This document shows, one piece after another, positions 18,446 through 25,935 of a DNA stretch of 64,000 nt. The notes under the pieces are model-generated. The model did not search any database. It was not told the origin of the DNA and was given only the letters and a program-made list of their open reading frames with translations. The stretch is from the NCBI RefSeq assembly GCF_963974515.1, contig NZ_CAXBDD010000009.1, positions 19,449 through 83,448 on the forward strand, in the 5' to 3' direction. Each line of letters begins with the position of its first letter. Positions within the stretch are counted from its first letter, which is position 1. A program made the translations under genes and the position numbers. This DNA comes from Sunxiuqinia sp963974515 (lineage in GTDB: Bacteria > Bacteroidota > Bacteroidia > Bacteroidales > Prolixibacteraceae).

Positions 18446-19474
18446 TTACAAAACCCCTTCGGGAAACTGCATGCTGATACAGTGAATGGAGCCATGCTGC
18501 TTGATGAGCACCCGGCTGTTGATGGGGATAATTTCCCTTTCGGGGAAAAGGTTTTTCATGATTTCGATGGCTTCGGCATCCTGTTTTACTCCATAAACAG
18601 GAAGCAGTACCGCTTGGTTCAGAATCAGGAAATTGGCATAGGTGGCAGGCAGACGTTCGCCATTTTCATCATAGACAGGATCGGCAAAAGGCAGTGGTAC
18701 AAGCTTAAACGGCTGCCCATTCTGATTGGTTAGCTGCTTGAGTTCCGCTTCCATCTTTTGCAGAGCATCAAAATGGATGTCACTCGAATCAGTGCAGCGG
18801 ATGTAGGCTATGGTATCTGTGCTGCAAAAGCGGGCCAGCGTATCGATGTGGCTGTCGGTGTCATCGCCTTCCAGAAACCCGTGGTTGAGCCAGAGCACCT
18901 TTTCGGCATACAGTATTTTTTGTAGAAAGAATTCTATCTCGGCCTGGCTCAGATGCTCGTTCCGGTTCTTTGAAAGCAGGCATTCTCTTGTGGTGAGCAG
19001 ACAGCCCGCGCCGTTGCTTTCAATGGCTCCGCCTTCGAGTGTAAAATAGGATAAGTCCTGGGTGATGATTCCTTCGGCAAACGATTGATGGCGCACTAAA
19101 TTAGGGGTGATTTGGTTGTCGTGGGCTGCGGCAAACTTCATTCCCCATCCGTTGAAGCGGAAGTTCAGCAGACTGGGTTTTCCATTCTGGATCAAGCTAA
19201 TGGCACCATGATCGCGTGCCCAGGTATCATTAACCGGCATTTCGCGGATCACCAGCTTGGCGGTTTCCTTTTGCAGAAAAGCGGGTAGCTTGCTTTTGTC
19301 GCGACACACCACGAGCAGTTTCTCGCGCTTCAAGACCTCCCGGGCAATTTCCTCATAAACAGGAAGCACTTCTTCCAAGATGGAAGCCCAGTCAGTCTGT
19401 TCGTCAGGCCAGGTCAATTGCACTCCGCTCTGTTGATGCCATTCGGCAGGTAAAAAAGAAACTTGTTGGTTCAT
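18446..19474 (-). CDS. aguA: agmatine deiminase
   Basis: Hydrolyses agmatine to N-carbamoylputrescine and ammonia, feeding aguB. The 342-aa protein has the guanidino-modifying enzyme motifs: TWARDHGAI (about 82-90), LEGGAIESNG, the His/Asp segment GDDTDSHIDT, and the catalytic cysteine in GSIHCISMQFP near the C-terminus. An in-frame GTG exists three codons upstream (19483), but the ATG at 19474 (MNQQVSF) matches the usual PAEW-proximal N-terminus. It heads the aguA-aguB pair. No arginine decarboxylase gene is in the window. Confidence 0.95.
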   Translation of the reverse strand: MNQQVSFLPAEWHQQSGVQLTWPDEQTDWASILEEVLPVYEEIAREVLKREKLLVVCRDKSKLPAFLQKETAKLVIREMPVNDTWARDHGAISLIQNGKPSLLNFRFNGWGMKFAAAHDNQITPNLVRHQSFAEGIITQDLSYFTLEGGAIESNGAGCLLTTRECLLSKNRNEHLSQAEIEFFLQKILYAEKVLWLNHGFLEGDDTDSHIDTLARFCSTDTIAYIRCTDSSDIHFDALQKMEAELKQLTNQNGQPFKLVPLPFADPVYDENGERLPATYANFLILNQAVLLPVYGVKQDAEAIEIMKNLFPEREIIPINSRVLIKQHGSIHCISMQFPEGVL

Positions 19475-19626
19475 TGTAATCACAGTTTTTTATGCGTTGC
19501 ATGGAATTGTTCCTCCCTTAAGTGGCGGAATTGTGTCTCCGGATACTTCGTTTATTTCCAGCTTCAAAAATAGAATAAAAATGATTGATGTAGAACAAGT
19601 CGAAATGTTGGATGTTTTTTAAGGTG

Positions 19627-19654
19627 TTGTTTTGGTAACTCTTTAATATCTTTG
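19627..19654 (+). promoter_or_regulatory. promoter for the DUF3332 gene
   Basis: TTG (19627-19629), 17 bases, then TATCTTTG (19647-19654), a full match to the Bacteroidota TTG/TANNTTTG promoter, 31 bases before the start codon. Confidence 0.75.
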
Positions 19655-19685
19655 ATAAATAGTCAGTCATTTAAATTTAAAAATT

Positions 19686-20261
19686 ATGAAAAAAGTTAGA
19701 AAAGTTACTTTTGTGGCACTGATTTCAGCCGTTTTTTTGCTGAGTAGCTGTATCGGTAGTTTTAATTTGACCCGGACTGTTTTAGATTGGAACAGATCGG
19801 TTGGTGATAAATTCGTAAACGAGTTGGTGTTTTTAGCGTTAAACATCGTGCCGGTTTACAGTGTTGCTGTTTTTGTGGACGCGGTTGTTCTGAATACGAT
19901 CGAATTCTGGACCGACGAAAACCCCATGTCGATGAAAGCGGGGGAGAAGCGTGAAAAAATTGTTGAAATAGAGGGTAAAATGTATCAACTAACTTCGGAG
20001 AAGCATAAGATGACGATTGAAGAGTTGGGTGAAAACAAGGAATCAATGGAGTTGGTTTTTCGTGAGCTTGATCAAAGCTGGTATCTGAAAAAGGGTAACA
20101 AGTATCAGAAATTGGTTGAAGTGGAACTGGGAGAAACGATGGAGGAAACTTCCTATCGCGTTGTTTTGCCTGAAGGAACCATGCATGTAAAAAGCGGATT
20201 TGACCAGTTGGCAGTGAAAGAGCAGTTGGAGCTTGCCGGGCAAATGGCTTTGCAACCGTAG
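19686..20261 (+). CDS. DUF3332 family lipoprotein
   Basis: A 191-aa protein of the DUF3332 family, function unknown. The N-terminal signal peptide ends in a lipobox (LLSSC, Cys at 22). The conserved family core follows: GSFNLTRTVLDWNRSVGDKF, then a hydrophobic stretch NELVFLALNIVPVYSVAVF, then VVLNTIEFWTDENPM. The last 100 residues are charged and not obviously conserved. It has its own promoter and terminator and so is a single-gene unit. Membrane association is likely; nothing in the context indicates a pathway. Confidence 0.88.
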   Translation: MKKVRKVTFVALISAVFLLSSCIGSFNLTRTVLDWNRSVGDKFVNELVFLALNIVPVYSVAVFVDAVVLNTIEFWTDENPMSMKAGEKREKIVEIEGKMYQLTSEKHKMTIEELGENKESMELVFRELDQSWYLKKGNKYQKLVEVELGETMEETSYRVVLPEGTMHVKSGFDQLAVKEQLELAGQMALQP

Positions 20262-20284
20262 AACTTGCTGTTGAAAACATAAAA

Positions 20285-20324
20285 CAAGAGCGGGAATAGT
20301 AAAAAGATACAGTTCCCGCTCTTG
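20285..20324. terminator. bidirectional terminator
   Basis: Perfect 12-bp stem CAAGAGCGGGAA / TTCCCGCTCTTG between the convergent DUF3332 and DUF4837 genes. The T run is weak on both sides. Confidence 0.75.
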
Positions 20325-20339
20325 CTCGTTCTGGGGGTA

Positions 20340-21377
20340 TCAATTCCCCATTTTCACTTGACTGGCTATTTTGTCATTCTTGTCCTGATCTGGCAATTGT
20401 ACGGAATGTACCATGGCCTCCACCTGCCGGAGCAAGTTCCGTTTGTCGAAACGCGGCGCGTACACATAGCCATCCAGCATGACAATGCGGTTGTTGGCAG
20501 CATCCAGAACGGTCAGGTTAATGAAGGGGCCGCCCATGTAGTCGCCTTCCACTTTCCATAAACCGCGCGTTTCGGCCGCGTAATTTTTTCGCAATTCAAA
20601 CACGTTGAAGATTGTTGGTACCTGGTGTTCGGTTGTCATATAACTACCGTCTGCCGGCCCTTCAACATGAGCCTTCAAAATTGAATCCCGTTTATTCAGG
20701 ATGTAGTTTTCCGTAAAGGTGCTGTCGGAAGTATAGGGATAAGTATGAATGAGAATCCCCTGGCTAATGTCAGGTGTTTCGTAGCGCACCCAGGCGAAAT
20801 CGTCGCGTTCTTTCGTAACCTTAAAACCCGGAGGAACATTCAATTCAATATTGAATTTATTGCGGATGACATTTTTTGCCGCTTTGTCGTGGTATTTTTT
20901 GTAGTTGATCTGCAGGCGGTCGCGTTCGGCACGCAGCATGTAGGCCACTATTCGGTCTGAATACTGATCAAATAGTTGGTGGAAGTCTTCGGTCGACCGG
21001 GCCTGGATGTTTACTACAGCTTGTGGCCATGCCCAGATGTCTTTCTTAAACTCGACTTTGGATGAATCAATGGTCGTTGAAATCTTGATTTGCACAATGT
21101 TTCGGCTGGTCTTAAAGATTTCTTTGAAAGCAGACGGTGGAACCGCGATTAAATCGAAGATTGGTTCTTCCTGCGGCAAGCCGAGCTGAGGTTGGGCCAT
21201 CACTTCGCGAAAGCGTTTTCCGGTGGCGCCTTCCCATGTTGGTGTGGGAACTATAACAACCAACTCACCGGCTTTTCCGGTAATTTTTTTTCGCATGTTG
21301 GTGTTATAATCCTGGCAGGAGCTAAGGATGAGTGAAAGGCCTGCCAACAAGAATCCAAGGGTAACAATTCGTTTCAT
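20340..21377 (-). CDS. DUF4837 family lipoprotein
   Basis: A 345-aa Bacteroidota-restricted family of unknown function. It has a lipoprotein signal peptide (LILSSC, Cys at 21) and the family's conserved start after it: GKAGELVVIVPTPTWEG, followed by a segment with PQLGLPQEEPIFDLIAVPP and the later TWKVEGD-like block GLWKVEGDYMGGPF. The protein probably sits in the periplasm or at the outer membrane. A terminator for tatA lies between tatA and this gene, so it probably has its own promoter. Context (next to tatA-rseP-dxr) suggests envelope upkeep but is not specific. Confidence 0.87.
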   Translation of the reverse strand: MKRIVTLGFLLAGLSLILSSCQDYNTNMRKKITGKAGELVVIVPTPTWEGATGKRFREVMAQPQLGLPQEEPIFDLIAVPPSAFKEIFKTSRNIVQIKISTTIDSSKVEFKKDIWAWPQAVVNIQARSTEDFHQLFDQYSDRIVAYMLRAERDRLQINYKKYHDKAAKNVIRNKFNIELNVPPGFKVTKERDDFAWVRYETPDISQGILIHTYPYTSDSTFTENYILNKRDSILKAHVEGPADGSYMTTEHQVPTIFNVFELRKNYAAETRGLWKVEGDYMGGPFINLTVLDAANNRIVMLDGYVYAPRFDKRNLLRQVEAMVHSVQLPDQDKNDKIASQVKMGN

Positions 21378-21425
21378 AATTAATAATGCTCTGGTGTGTA
21401 GCCAAGTCCAACAAAAATCCTACCA

Positions 21426-21455
21426 CAAAAAATCCCGCCTCTGTGGACGGGATTT
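21426..21455 (-). terminator. terminator after tatA
   Basis: Minus-strand stem AAATCCCG / CGGGATTT with a ten-base loop, followed by more T, 19 bases after the tatA stop codon. Confidence 0.8.
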
Positions 21456-21473
21456 CAGGTCAAGCAAAACTGA

Positions 21474-21686
21474 TTATTTATTAATTTTTTCAGTGTTTTT
21501 CTTTTCACTTGTTTGATCATCATCATCATCATCTTCGCTGGTGGCTTTCTTGAATTCCTTCATTCCTTTTCCAAATCCTTTCATGAGCTCAGGAATTTTC
21601 CGCCCGCCGAATAAGAGAAGTACAATGACTAGTATGATGACAATCTCTTGTGGGCCAAACATGCCGCAAATAATCGATAAGTACAT
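21474..21686 (-). CDS. tatA: Sec-independent translocase subunit TatA/E
   Basis: Small pore-forming subunit of the twin-arginine translocase, 70 aa. The single transmembrane helix (FGPQEIVIILVIVLLLFGG, about 10-28) is followed by the typical hinge GGRKIPELMKGFGKGMKEFKKA amphipathic helix, then an acidic tail with six consecutive Asp. Translation could also begin at the ATG of residue 9 (21662), giving MFGPQE. tatC is not in this window. The gene follows rseP by 50 bases and ends with its own terminator. Its presence shows that twin-arginine export exists in this organism, which matters for the Tat-like N-terminus encoded at 25936. Confidence 0.92.
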   Translation of the reverse strand: MYLSIICGMFGPQEIVIILVIVLLLFGGRKIPELMKGFGKGMKEFKKATSEDDDDDDQTSEKKNTEKINK

Positions 21687-21736
21687 AGTCCAAAGTTTAA
21701 TGGTTTCTGCAAAAATAGGAAAAATTTAATCGCTTC

Positions 21737-23071
21737 TTAAGTAAAGAGCTTGATAATATCATTTGCATTCGCATAAAGTACCAAAGTCAGCAAAATAATC
21801 ATTCCACTGATTTGTGCATACTCCAAAAATTTATCGCCGGGCTTGCGTCCCGAAACGATTTCGTAGAGTAGAAAAGTCACATGCCCGCCGTCCAAGGCCG
21901 GAATGGGCAACAGGTTCATGACGGCCAAAATGATGGACAAAAACGCGGTCATGTTCCAGAACTGAAACCAATCCCATGCGCCGGGGAAAATATTACCAAT
22001 GGCAATAAACCCACCCAAGGATTCGTAAGCTTTTGTTTTAGGCGAAAAGATTAGCTTGAACTGTTTCAGGTAATCTTTAATGGTTGAAATTCCGCGATTA
22101 AAACCAGCCGGAATGGCTTCGAAAAAACCATAGTTGATGGTTTCGTAGCTGAGGAATTCGTAAGCGCTTTCCAAAAAGGCAGGGTAAAAACCGATGGTTC
22201 CATCTTCTGACACAGTCAAAGCCAGCGATTGTGCCTGACCGTCGCGTAAGATATTCAGGGTAATCTCCTTTTCTTTATTGGCTTTGATGTAGTTCGTGAA
22301 CTGGTCGTAAAAAGTGAAGGTCTCACCATCAATATTCACAAAAACATCTCCTTTTTTAAGTCCTGCTTTTTCGGCCGGAGAATCTTCTATTATTTTTCCT
22401 GCGCTACACTCAAAAGGGAGTCGCGGAGCAATAACTGCCCTGCTTTTTATTAAGAGGGCCAGGTCTTCATCCGAAATTTCAACCTCCACTTGCTTGCCAT
22501 CGCGTAAAACCTGGATTGCATGAGCGTTGTCGAGAATCACGGTTGGGATAATTTTGTCGAAGTTTTCGATGTATTGCTGATCGACCGACAGAATCTTATC
22601 GCCATTTTGAAGGCCAATTTGTTCACCGGTTTCGTACACCATGATGCCATGGGTCACATTTTCGGTTGGCAGGTATTGAGTGCCCCAGGCGTATAGCACG
22701 CCGGCATATATGACAAAGGCAAAAATGAAGTTCATCATTACACCACCCAACATGATAAGCAATCGTTGGTAAGCTTTTTTGGCGCGAAACTCGTGCGGTT
22801 GCGGTGGCAATTTCATCGCCTCCTTATCCATCGATTCGTCTATCATTCCTGAAATTTTCACATAGCCGCCCAAAGGAAGCCAGCCAACTCCGTATTCGGT
22901 TTCGCCCCGTTTGAACTTAAAAAGTGCAAACCATGGATCGAAGAAGAGGTAAAATTTTTCAACCCTGGTTTTAAACAACCGGGCAAAAGCGAAGTGCCCA
23001 AACTCGTGGAGCACAACTAAAATCGATAAGCTTAGGATTAATTGAGCGGCTTTTATCAGTACTTGTTCCAT
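21737..23071 (-). CDS. rseP: RIP metalloprotease RseP (site-2 protease)
   Basis: Intramembrane zinc protease that cuts anti-sigma factors and signal-peptide remnants within the membrane. The 444-aa protein has the zinc-binding HEFGH at about residues 22-26 in the first helix, a C-terminal LLPIPALDGGH second motif, and between them two PDZ-like regions (for example SPAEKAGLKKGDVFVNIDGE). Four transmembrane stretches are visible. The start is eight bases after dxr, and the dxr-rseP pairing is common in Bacteroidota. The substrate, probably an ECF anti-sigma factor, is not encoded here. Confidence 0.95.
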   Translation of the reverse strand: MEQVLIKAAQLILSLSILVVLHEFGHFAFARLFKTRVEKFYLFFDPWFALFKFKRGETEYGVGWLPLGGYVKISGMIDESMDKEAMKLPPQPHEFRAKKAYQRLLIMLGGVMMNFIFAFVIYAGVLYAWGTQYLPTENVTHGIMVYETGEQIGLQNGDKILSVDQQYIENFDKIIPTVILDNAHAIQVLRDGKQVEVEISDEDLALLIKSRAVIAPRLPFECSAGKIIEDSPAEKAGLKKGDVFVNIDGETFTFYDQFTNYIKANKEKEITLNILRDGQAQSLALTVSEDGTIGFYPAFLESAYEFLSYETINYGFFEAIPAGFNRGISTIKDYLKQFKLIFSPKTKAYESLGGFIAIGNIFPGAWDWFQFWNMTAFLSIILAVMNLLPIPALDGGHVTFLLYEIVSGRKPGDKFLEYAQISGMIILLTLVLYANANDIIKLFT

Positions 23072-23078
23072 TCTTTTC

Positions 23079-24251
23079 TTACGTCTTTATTTTACTTCTT
23101 TGTTTAATCAATGAAGTTGTTAACAATCGGGTCTCTTTGTCGGTTTGAATATAATCGTCCAAAACCGGGTTTTTAATATTCGTCACCTTTTGCATGCTTT
23201 CTTCAATCAGTCCGGGCATGTCGACAAATCGAATTTTCTCTTTCAGAAATGCCTGAACCACCACTTCATTGGCGGCATTGAGGATGCAAGGTAAATTTCC
23301 TCCCATTTCCAATGCTTCAAAAGCGAGTGCAAGGTTACGAAATTTTTTTGTATTCGGCTGTTCAAAAGTCAGTTTTGGGTAATCCAGAAAGTTGAAACGC
23401 TTAAAGTCCGACGGCAAACGCAACGGGAAATTCAGCGCGTATTGAATCGGTAATTTCATATCCGGAAGACCCATTTGGGCTTTCATCGATCCATCGCAAA
23501 ATTGGACAATGGAATGGATGATGCTCTGCGGATGAACAATCACATCAATCTGATGCGGTTGAAGGTCGAACAGCCATTTCGCTTCAATTACTTCAAATCC
23601 TTTGTTCATCATACTGGCCGAGTCGATGGTGATTTTGGCCCCCATATCCCAGTTCGGATGTTTCAGGGCATCATCACGGGTCACCTTTTCCAGTTGCGCT
23701 TCCGTCAGGTTCCGAAATGGTCCCCCGGAAGCGGTCAGGTAGATTTTTTCGATTTCATTCATGTGTTCCCCAGCCAAACACTGGAAGATGGCAGAATGTT
23801 CCGAATCGACCGGGAATATGTTGACTTTGTTTTTAACGGCTTCGCGTGTAATAATTTCTCCGGCCACAACAAGTGTTTCCTTGTTGGCCAGCGCAATGTG
23901 CTTGCCCGCTTCAATGGCTTTCAGTGTCGGAATCAGCCCGGAATAGCCAACCATCGCGGTCACCACCAGGTCAACCGTATCGAGCTGAACGACTTGTTCC
24001 AATGCTTCTTTGCCGGCGAAAATTTTGATAGGTTCATCTTTCAGTGCTTCAACCAGCATTTGATAGCGGCAGTGATTGGCAACCACCACCATGTTGGGTT
24101 GAAAAGTCTTGGCTTGTTGCACGAGCAACTCGATATTGTTGTTGGCAGTCAGTACTTCCACCTCGAAATGATCCGGGTGTTGCGCAATCACCTCCAGCGT
24201 TTGCGTTCCAATGGATCCGGTAGACCCCAAAATGGCAATCCGTTTTTTCAT
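23079..24251 (-). CDS. dxr: 1-deoxy-D-xylulose 5-phosphate reductoisomerase
   Basis: Second enzyme of the MEP isoprenoid pathway, converting DXP to 2-C-methyl-D-erythritol 4-phosphate with NADPH. The 390-aa protein begins with the NADPH-binding loop GSTGSIGTQTLEV (residues 9-21), has the metal/substrate motif PVDSEHSAIFQCL (about 149-161), SGGPFR, and KWDMGAK-like PNWDMGAKITIDSASMMNKG. Length and motifs are fully typical. It lies 8 bases after the M23 peptidase gene and 7 before rseP, in one minus-strand operon. Confidence 0.97.
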   Translation of the reverse strand: MKKRIAILGSTGSIGTQTLEVIAQHPDHFEVEVLTANNNIELLVQQAKTFQPNMVVVANHCRYQMLVEALKDEPIKIFAGKEALEQVVQLDTVDLVVTAMVGYSGLIPTLKAIEAGKHIALANKETLVVAGEIITREAVKNKVNIFPVDSEHSAIFQCLAGEHMNEIEKIYLTASGGPFRNLTEAQLEKVTRDDALKHPNWDMGAKITIDSASMMNKGFEVIEAKWLFDLQPHQIDVIVHPQSIIHSIVQFCDGSMKAQMGLPDMKLPIQYALNFPLRLPSDFKRFNFLDYPKLTFEQPNTKKFRNLALAFEALEMGGNLPCILNAANEVVVQAFLKEKIRFVDMPGLIEESMQKVTNIKNPVLDDYIQTDKETRLLTTSLIKQRSKIKT

Positions 24252-24259
24252 AGTACAGT

Positions 24260-25123
24260 TTAAAAGTCAATGTATTTTTCGGGGTCAAGAGCTATTCCCT
24301 GGTGCCATAATTCAAAATGAAGGTGCGGGCCGGTAGTCAGTTCGCCGGTGTTACCCATGATGGCAATGGCTTCTCCGGCTTTGACATGCTCATTTACTTT
24401 TTTGAGCAGCTCGGCATTGTGCTTGTAGGCCGACACCAGGTCGTTTTGATGTTGAAGGTAGATGATGTAGCCTGTTTCAACGGTCCATCCGGCAAAAATC
24501 ACCGTGCCGTCAAGCACCGCTGAAATCCGGGAATTGGGCATGCCAACTACATCAATGGCGACATGATCCGTTTGTTTGTCAAATTTATTGGTAATCATTC
24601 CTTGCAGGGGTGAGAAGAAATGAAGGTTGGCAATATTTTTTGATTTTGGAGTTTCTTTTTGAAGCGAAAGGTCGAGTTGCTCTTCAAGAATTTTTTGCTG
24701 AAAAACCGAGTCGTGGTTGTAGTAATTAATTTGCAGCTCGCTGGATGGTATGCTGGTATCGGCTACAAAATCCGGGTCATGAGGAATTTCACCTTCTATC
24801 AAAGCGCGGATTTTTTCAAAATAGTTGTCACGAATTTGGAGCTGTTCTTCCAGCGAATCGACCAGCATGGCGTTGTGTACGATCATTTGGCGCACTTCGG
24901 CCGACGGATAACCCGGGATAAACCCGCGAATAGGGGTGTAGGCAATCATCAGGACTGTAAATAGGACTAAAAGCAATCCTCCAAAACTGACAATGAAAAA
25001 GACTTTGATGCGGCTTAATTTCATGCTCCACACCGTTTGATAGGTCGAATCGTTATAGATGATTAACCGGTAGCGGTTTTTGAGTTTGTCGATTAATTTT
25101 TTTTTCTTGTCCTGATTTGCCAT
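24260..25123 (-). CDS. M23 family metallopeptidase
   Basis: Membrane-anchored peptidoglycan hydrolase or amidase activator, 287 aa. A cytoplasmic basic N-terminus is followed by one transmembrane helix (about 43-64), a helical region with EEQLQIRDNYFEKIRALIEG, then a LytM/M23 domain. The zinc motifs are visible as TDHVAIDVV and HLHFELW near the C-terminus, so the domain appears intact. The ATG at 25123 (MANQDKKKK) is preferred over an in-frame TTG five codons upstream. It is the first gene of the minus-strand unit with dxr, rseP and tatA. Confidence 0.9.
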   Translation of the reverse strand: MANQDKKKKLIDKLKNRYRLIIYNDSTYQTVWSMKLSRIKVFFIVSFGGLLLVLFTVLMIAYTPIRGFIPGYPSAEVRQMIVHNAMLVDSLEEQLQIRDNYFEKIRALIEGEIPHDPDFVADTSIPSSELQINYYNHDSVFQQKILEEQLDLSLQKETPKSKNIANLHFFSPLQGMITNKFDKQTDHVAIDVVGMPNSRISAVLDGTVIFAGWTVETGYIIYLQHQNDLVSAYKHNAELLKKVNEHVKAGEAIAIMGNTGELTTGPHLHFELWHQGIALDPEKYIDF

Positions 25124-25245
25124 GTTCCGATTTTGCAAGCAACAAAATTAGCAACAATTCCATGAATGCCTATTGTAGCGGATTGAAATTAATACTTTTT
25201 AACGGATTCATTCGGGGAGAAAAAATAAAAAATAGTTGAATATTT

Positions 25246-25275
25246 TTGTTTATCGAAAAACATGGTTTATATTTG
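25246..25275 (+). promoter_or_regulatory. promoter for tRNA-fMet
   Basis: TTG (25246-25248), 19 bases, then TATATTTG (25268-25275), a full match to the Bacteroidota promoter. It lies 70 bases before the tRNA. Confidence 0.7.
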
Positions 25276-25344
25276 CATCCGCATTTGAGGCAGGAACGCC
25301 AAAGATGAACGTTCAAAACAGATAAAAAATATTTAAAAATATAT

Positions 25345-25417
<73 letters not shown>

Positions 25418-25423
25418 CATTGA

Positions 25424-25457
25424 AGGAGAATCAAGAAATTGGTTCTCCTTTTTTTTT
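25424..25457 (+). terminator. terminator after tRNA-fMet
   Basis: Eleven-pair stem AGGAGAATCAA / TTGGTTCTCCT with loop GAAA, one G-U pair, then a run of T. Confidence 0.9.
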
Positions 25458-25470
25458 CAGCCATTGACTT

Positions 25471-25507
25471 ATCATGGCTCACTTCAATATTATGGCTCAC
25501 TTTAAAT
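25471..25507 (+). repeat. short direct repeat ATGGCTCACTT
   Basis: ATGGCTCACTT occurs twice, at about 25475 and 25492, separated by a few bases and followed by C or T then AA. It lies between the tRNA terminator and the first transposase remnant and may be part of an element's end. Confidence 0.4.
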
Positions 25508-25525
25508 TTCTGTGGAGATTATTTT

Positions 25526-25585
25526 TCAGGCAAATATCTTAGCTACTCTATACAGGAAAAAGTTAGTGTCTGTCACTCCTCTTAG
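25526..25585 (-). pseudogene. transposase C-terminal remnant A
   Basis: On the minus strand the last 19 codons of a DDE transposase can be read: LRGVTDTNFFLYRVAKIFA, then TGA. The pattern (RGV-x3-FFLYR-x2-K-x2-A) is that of the C-terminus of ISL3/ISAon1-type transposases of Bacteroidota. An in-frame stop lies three codons upstream, so nothing more survives. It parallels, but is not identical to, remnant B at 25619. Confidence 0.55.
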
Positions 25586-25618
25586 AGGATCATTTCATAT
25601 TTCTGGGGGATTAAGGTT

Positions 25619-25900
25619 TTAAGCATGAGTTTGAGCGGCACGAAAACAGAAGAATGAAGCATCAGTCACACCTCTCAGAGTCGCTCTAAAAGCTTTCAGT
25701 TTTGCATGGAATGATTCTGCTGAAGCATTTTCCATAAACGACTTGTTTTTGAGTTCCTCCCGAAGGATATCAACAGATCCCATTAAAAACCGAGAGAAAA
25801 AATCAAAAAAATAGGATCTGAAAGTCCTAATTTGTGCGGGTTTCGTGATTCCGTCTGCATGAAGATGTTTTAGAGCTATTTACAAAAAGCTCGAATTGTA
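25619..25900 (-). pseudogene. transposase C-terminal remnant B
   Basis: Minus-strand frame ending ELKNKSFMENASAESFHAKL, then KAFRATLRGVTDASFFCFR and a TAA at 25621-25619. NASAESFxAKxKAFR..RGV..xFFxxR is the C-terminal signature of ISL3/ISAon1-type transposases. Upstream in the same frame the text ITKPAQIRTFRSYFFDFFSR can be followed to about 25900, so up to 90 codons survive. The catalytic core is missing. No inverted repeats were recognised. It abuts the 5' side of the large gene at 25936. Confidence 0.65.
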
Positions 25901-25935
25901 GTAACTTGTATTGCAACTCCCAAATATCTGAAGTC

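Noticed and set aside
20043..20343. minus-strand frames opposite the DUF3332 gene
   Set aside because: Shadows of a lipoprotein gene with clear signal peptide and family core.
23475..24263. 262-codon plus-strand frame antisense to dxr
   Set aside because: dxr is certain; the antisense text is His/Asn/Phe-rich shadow.
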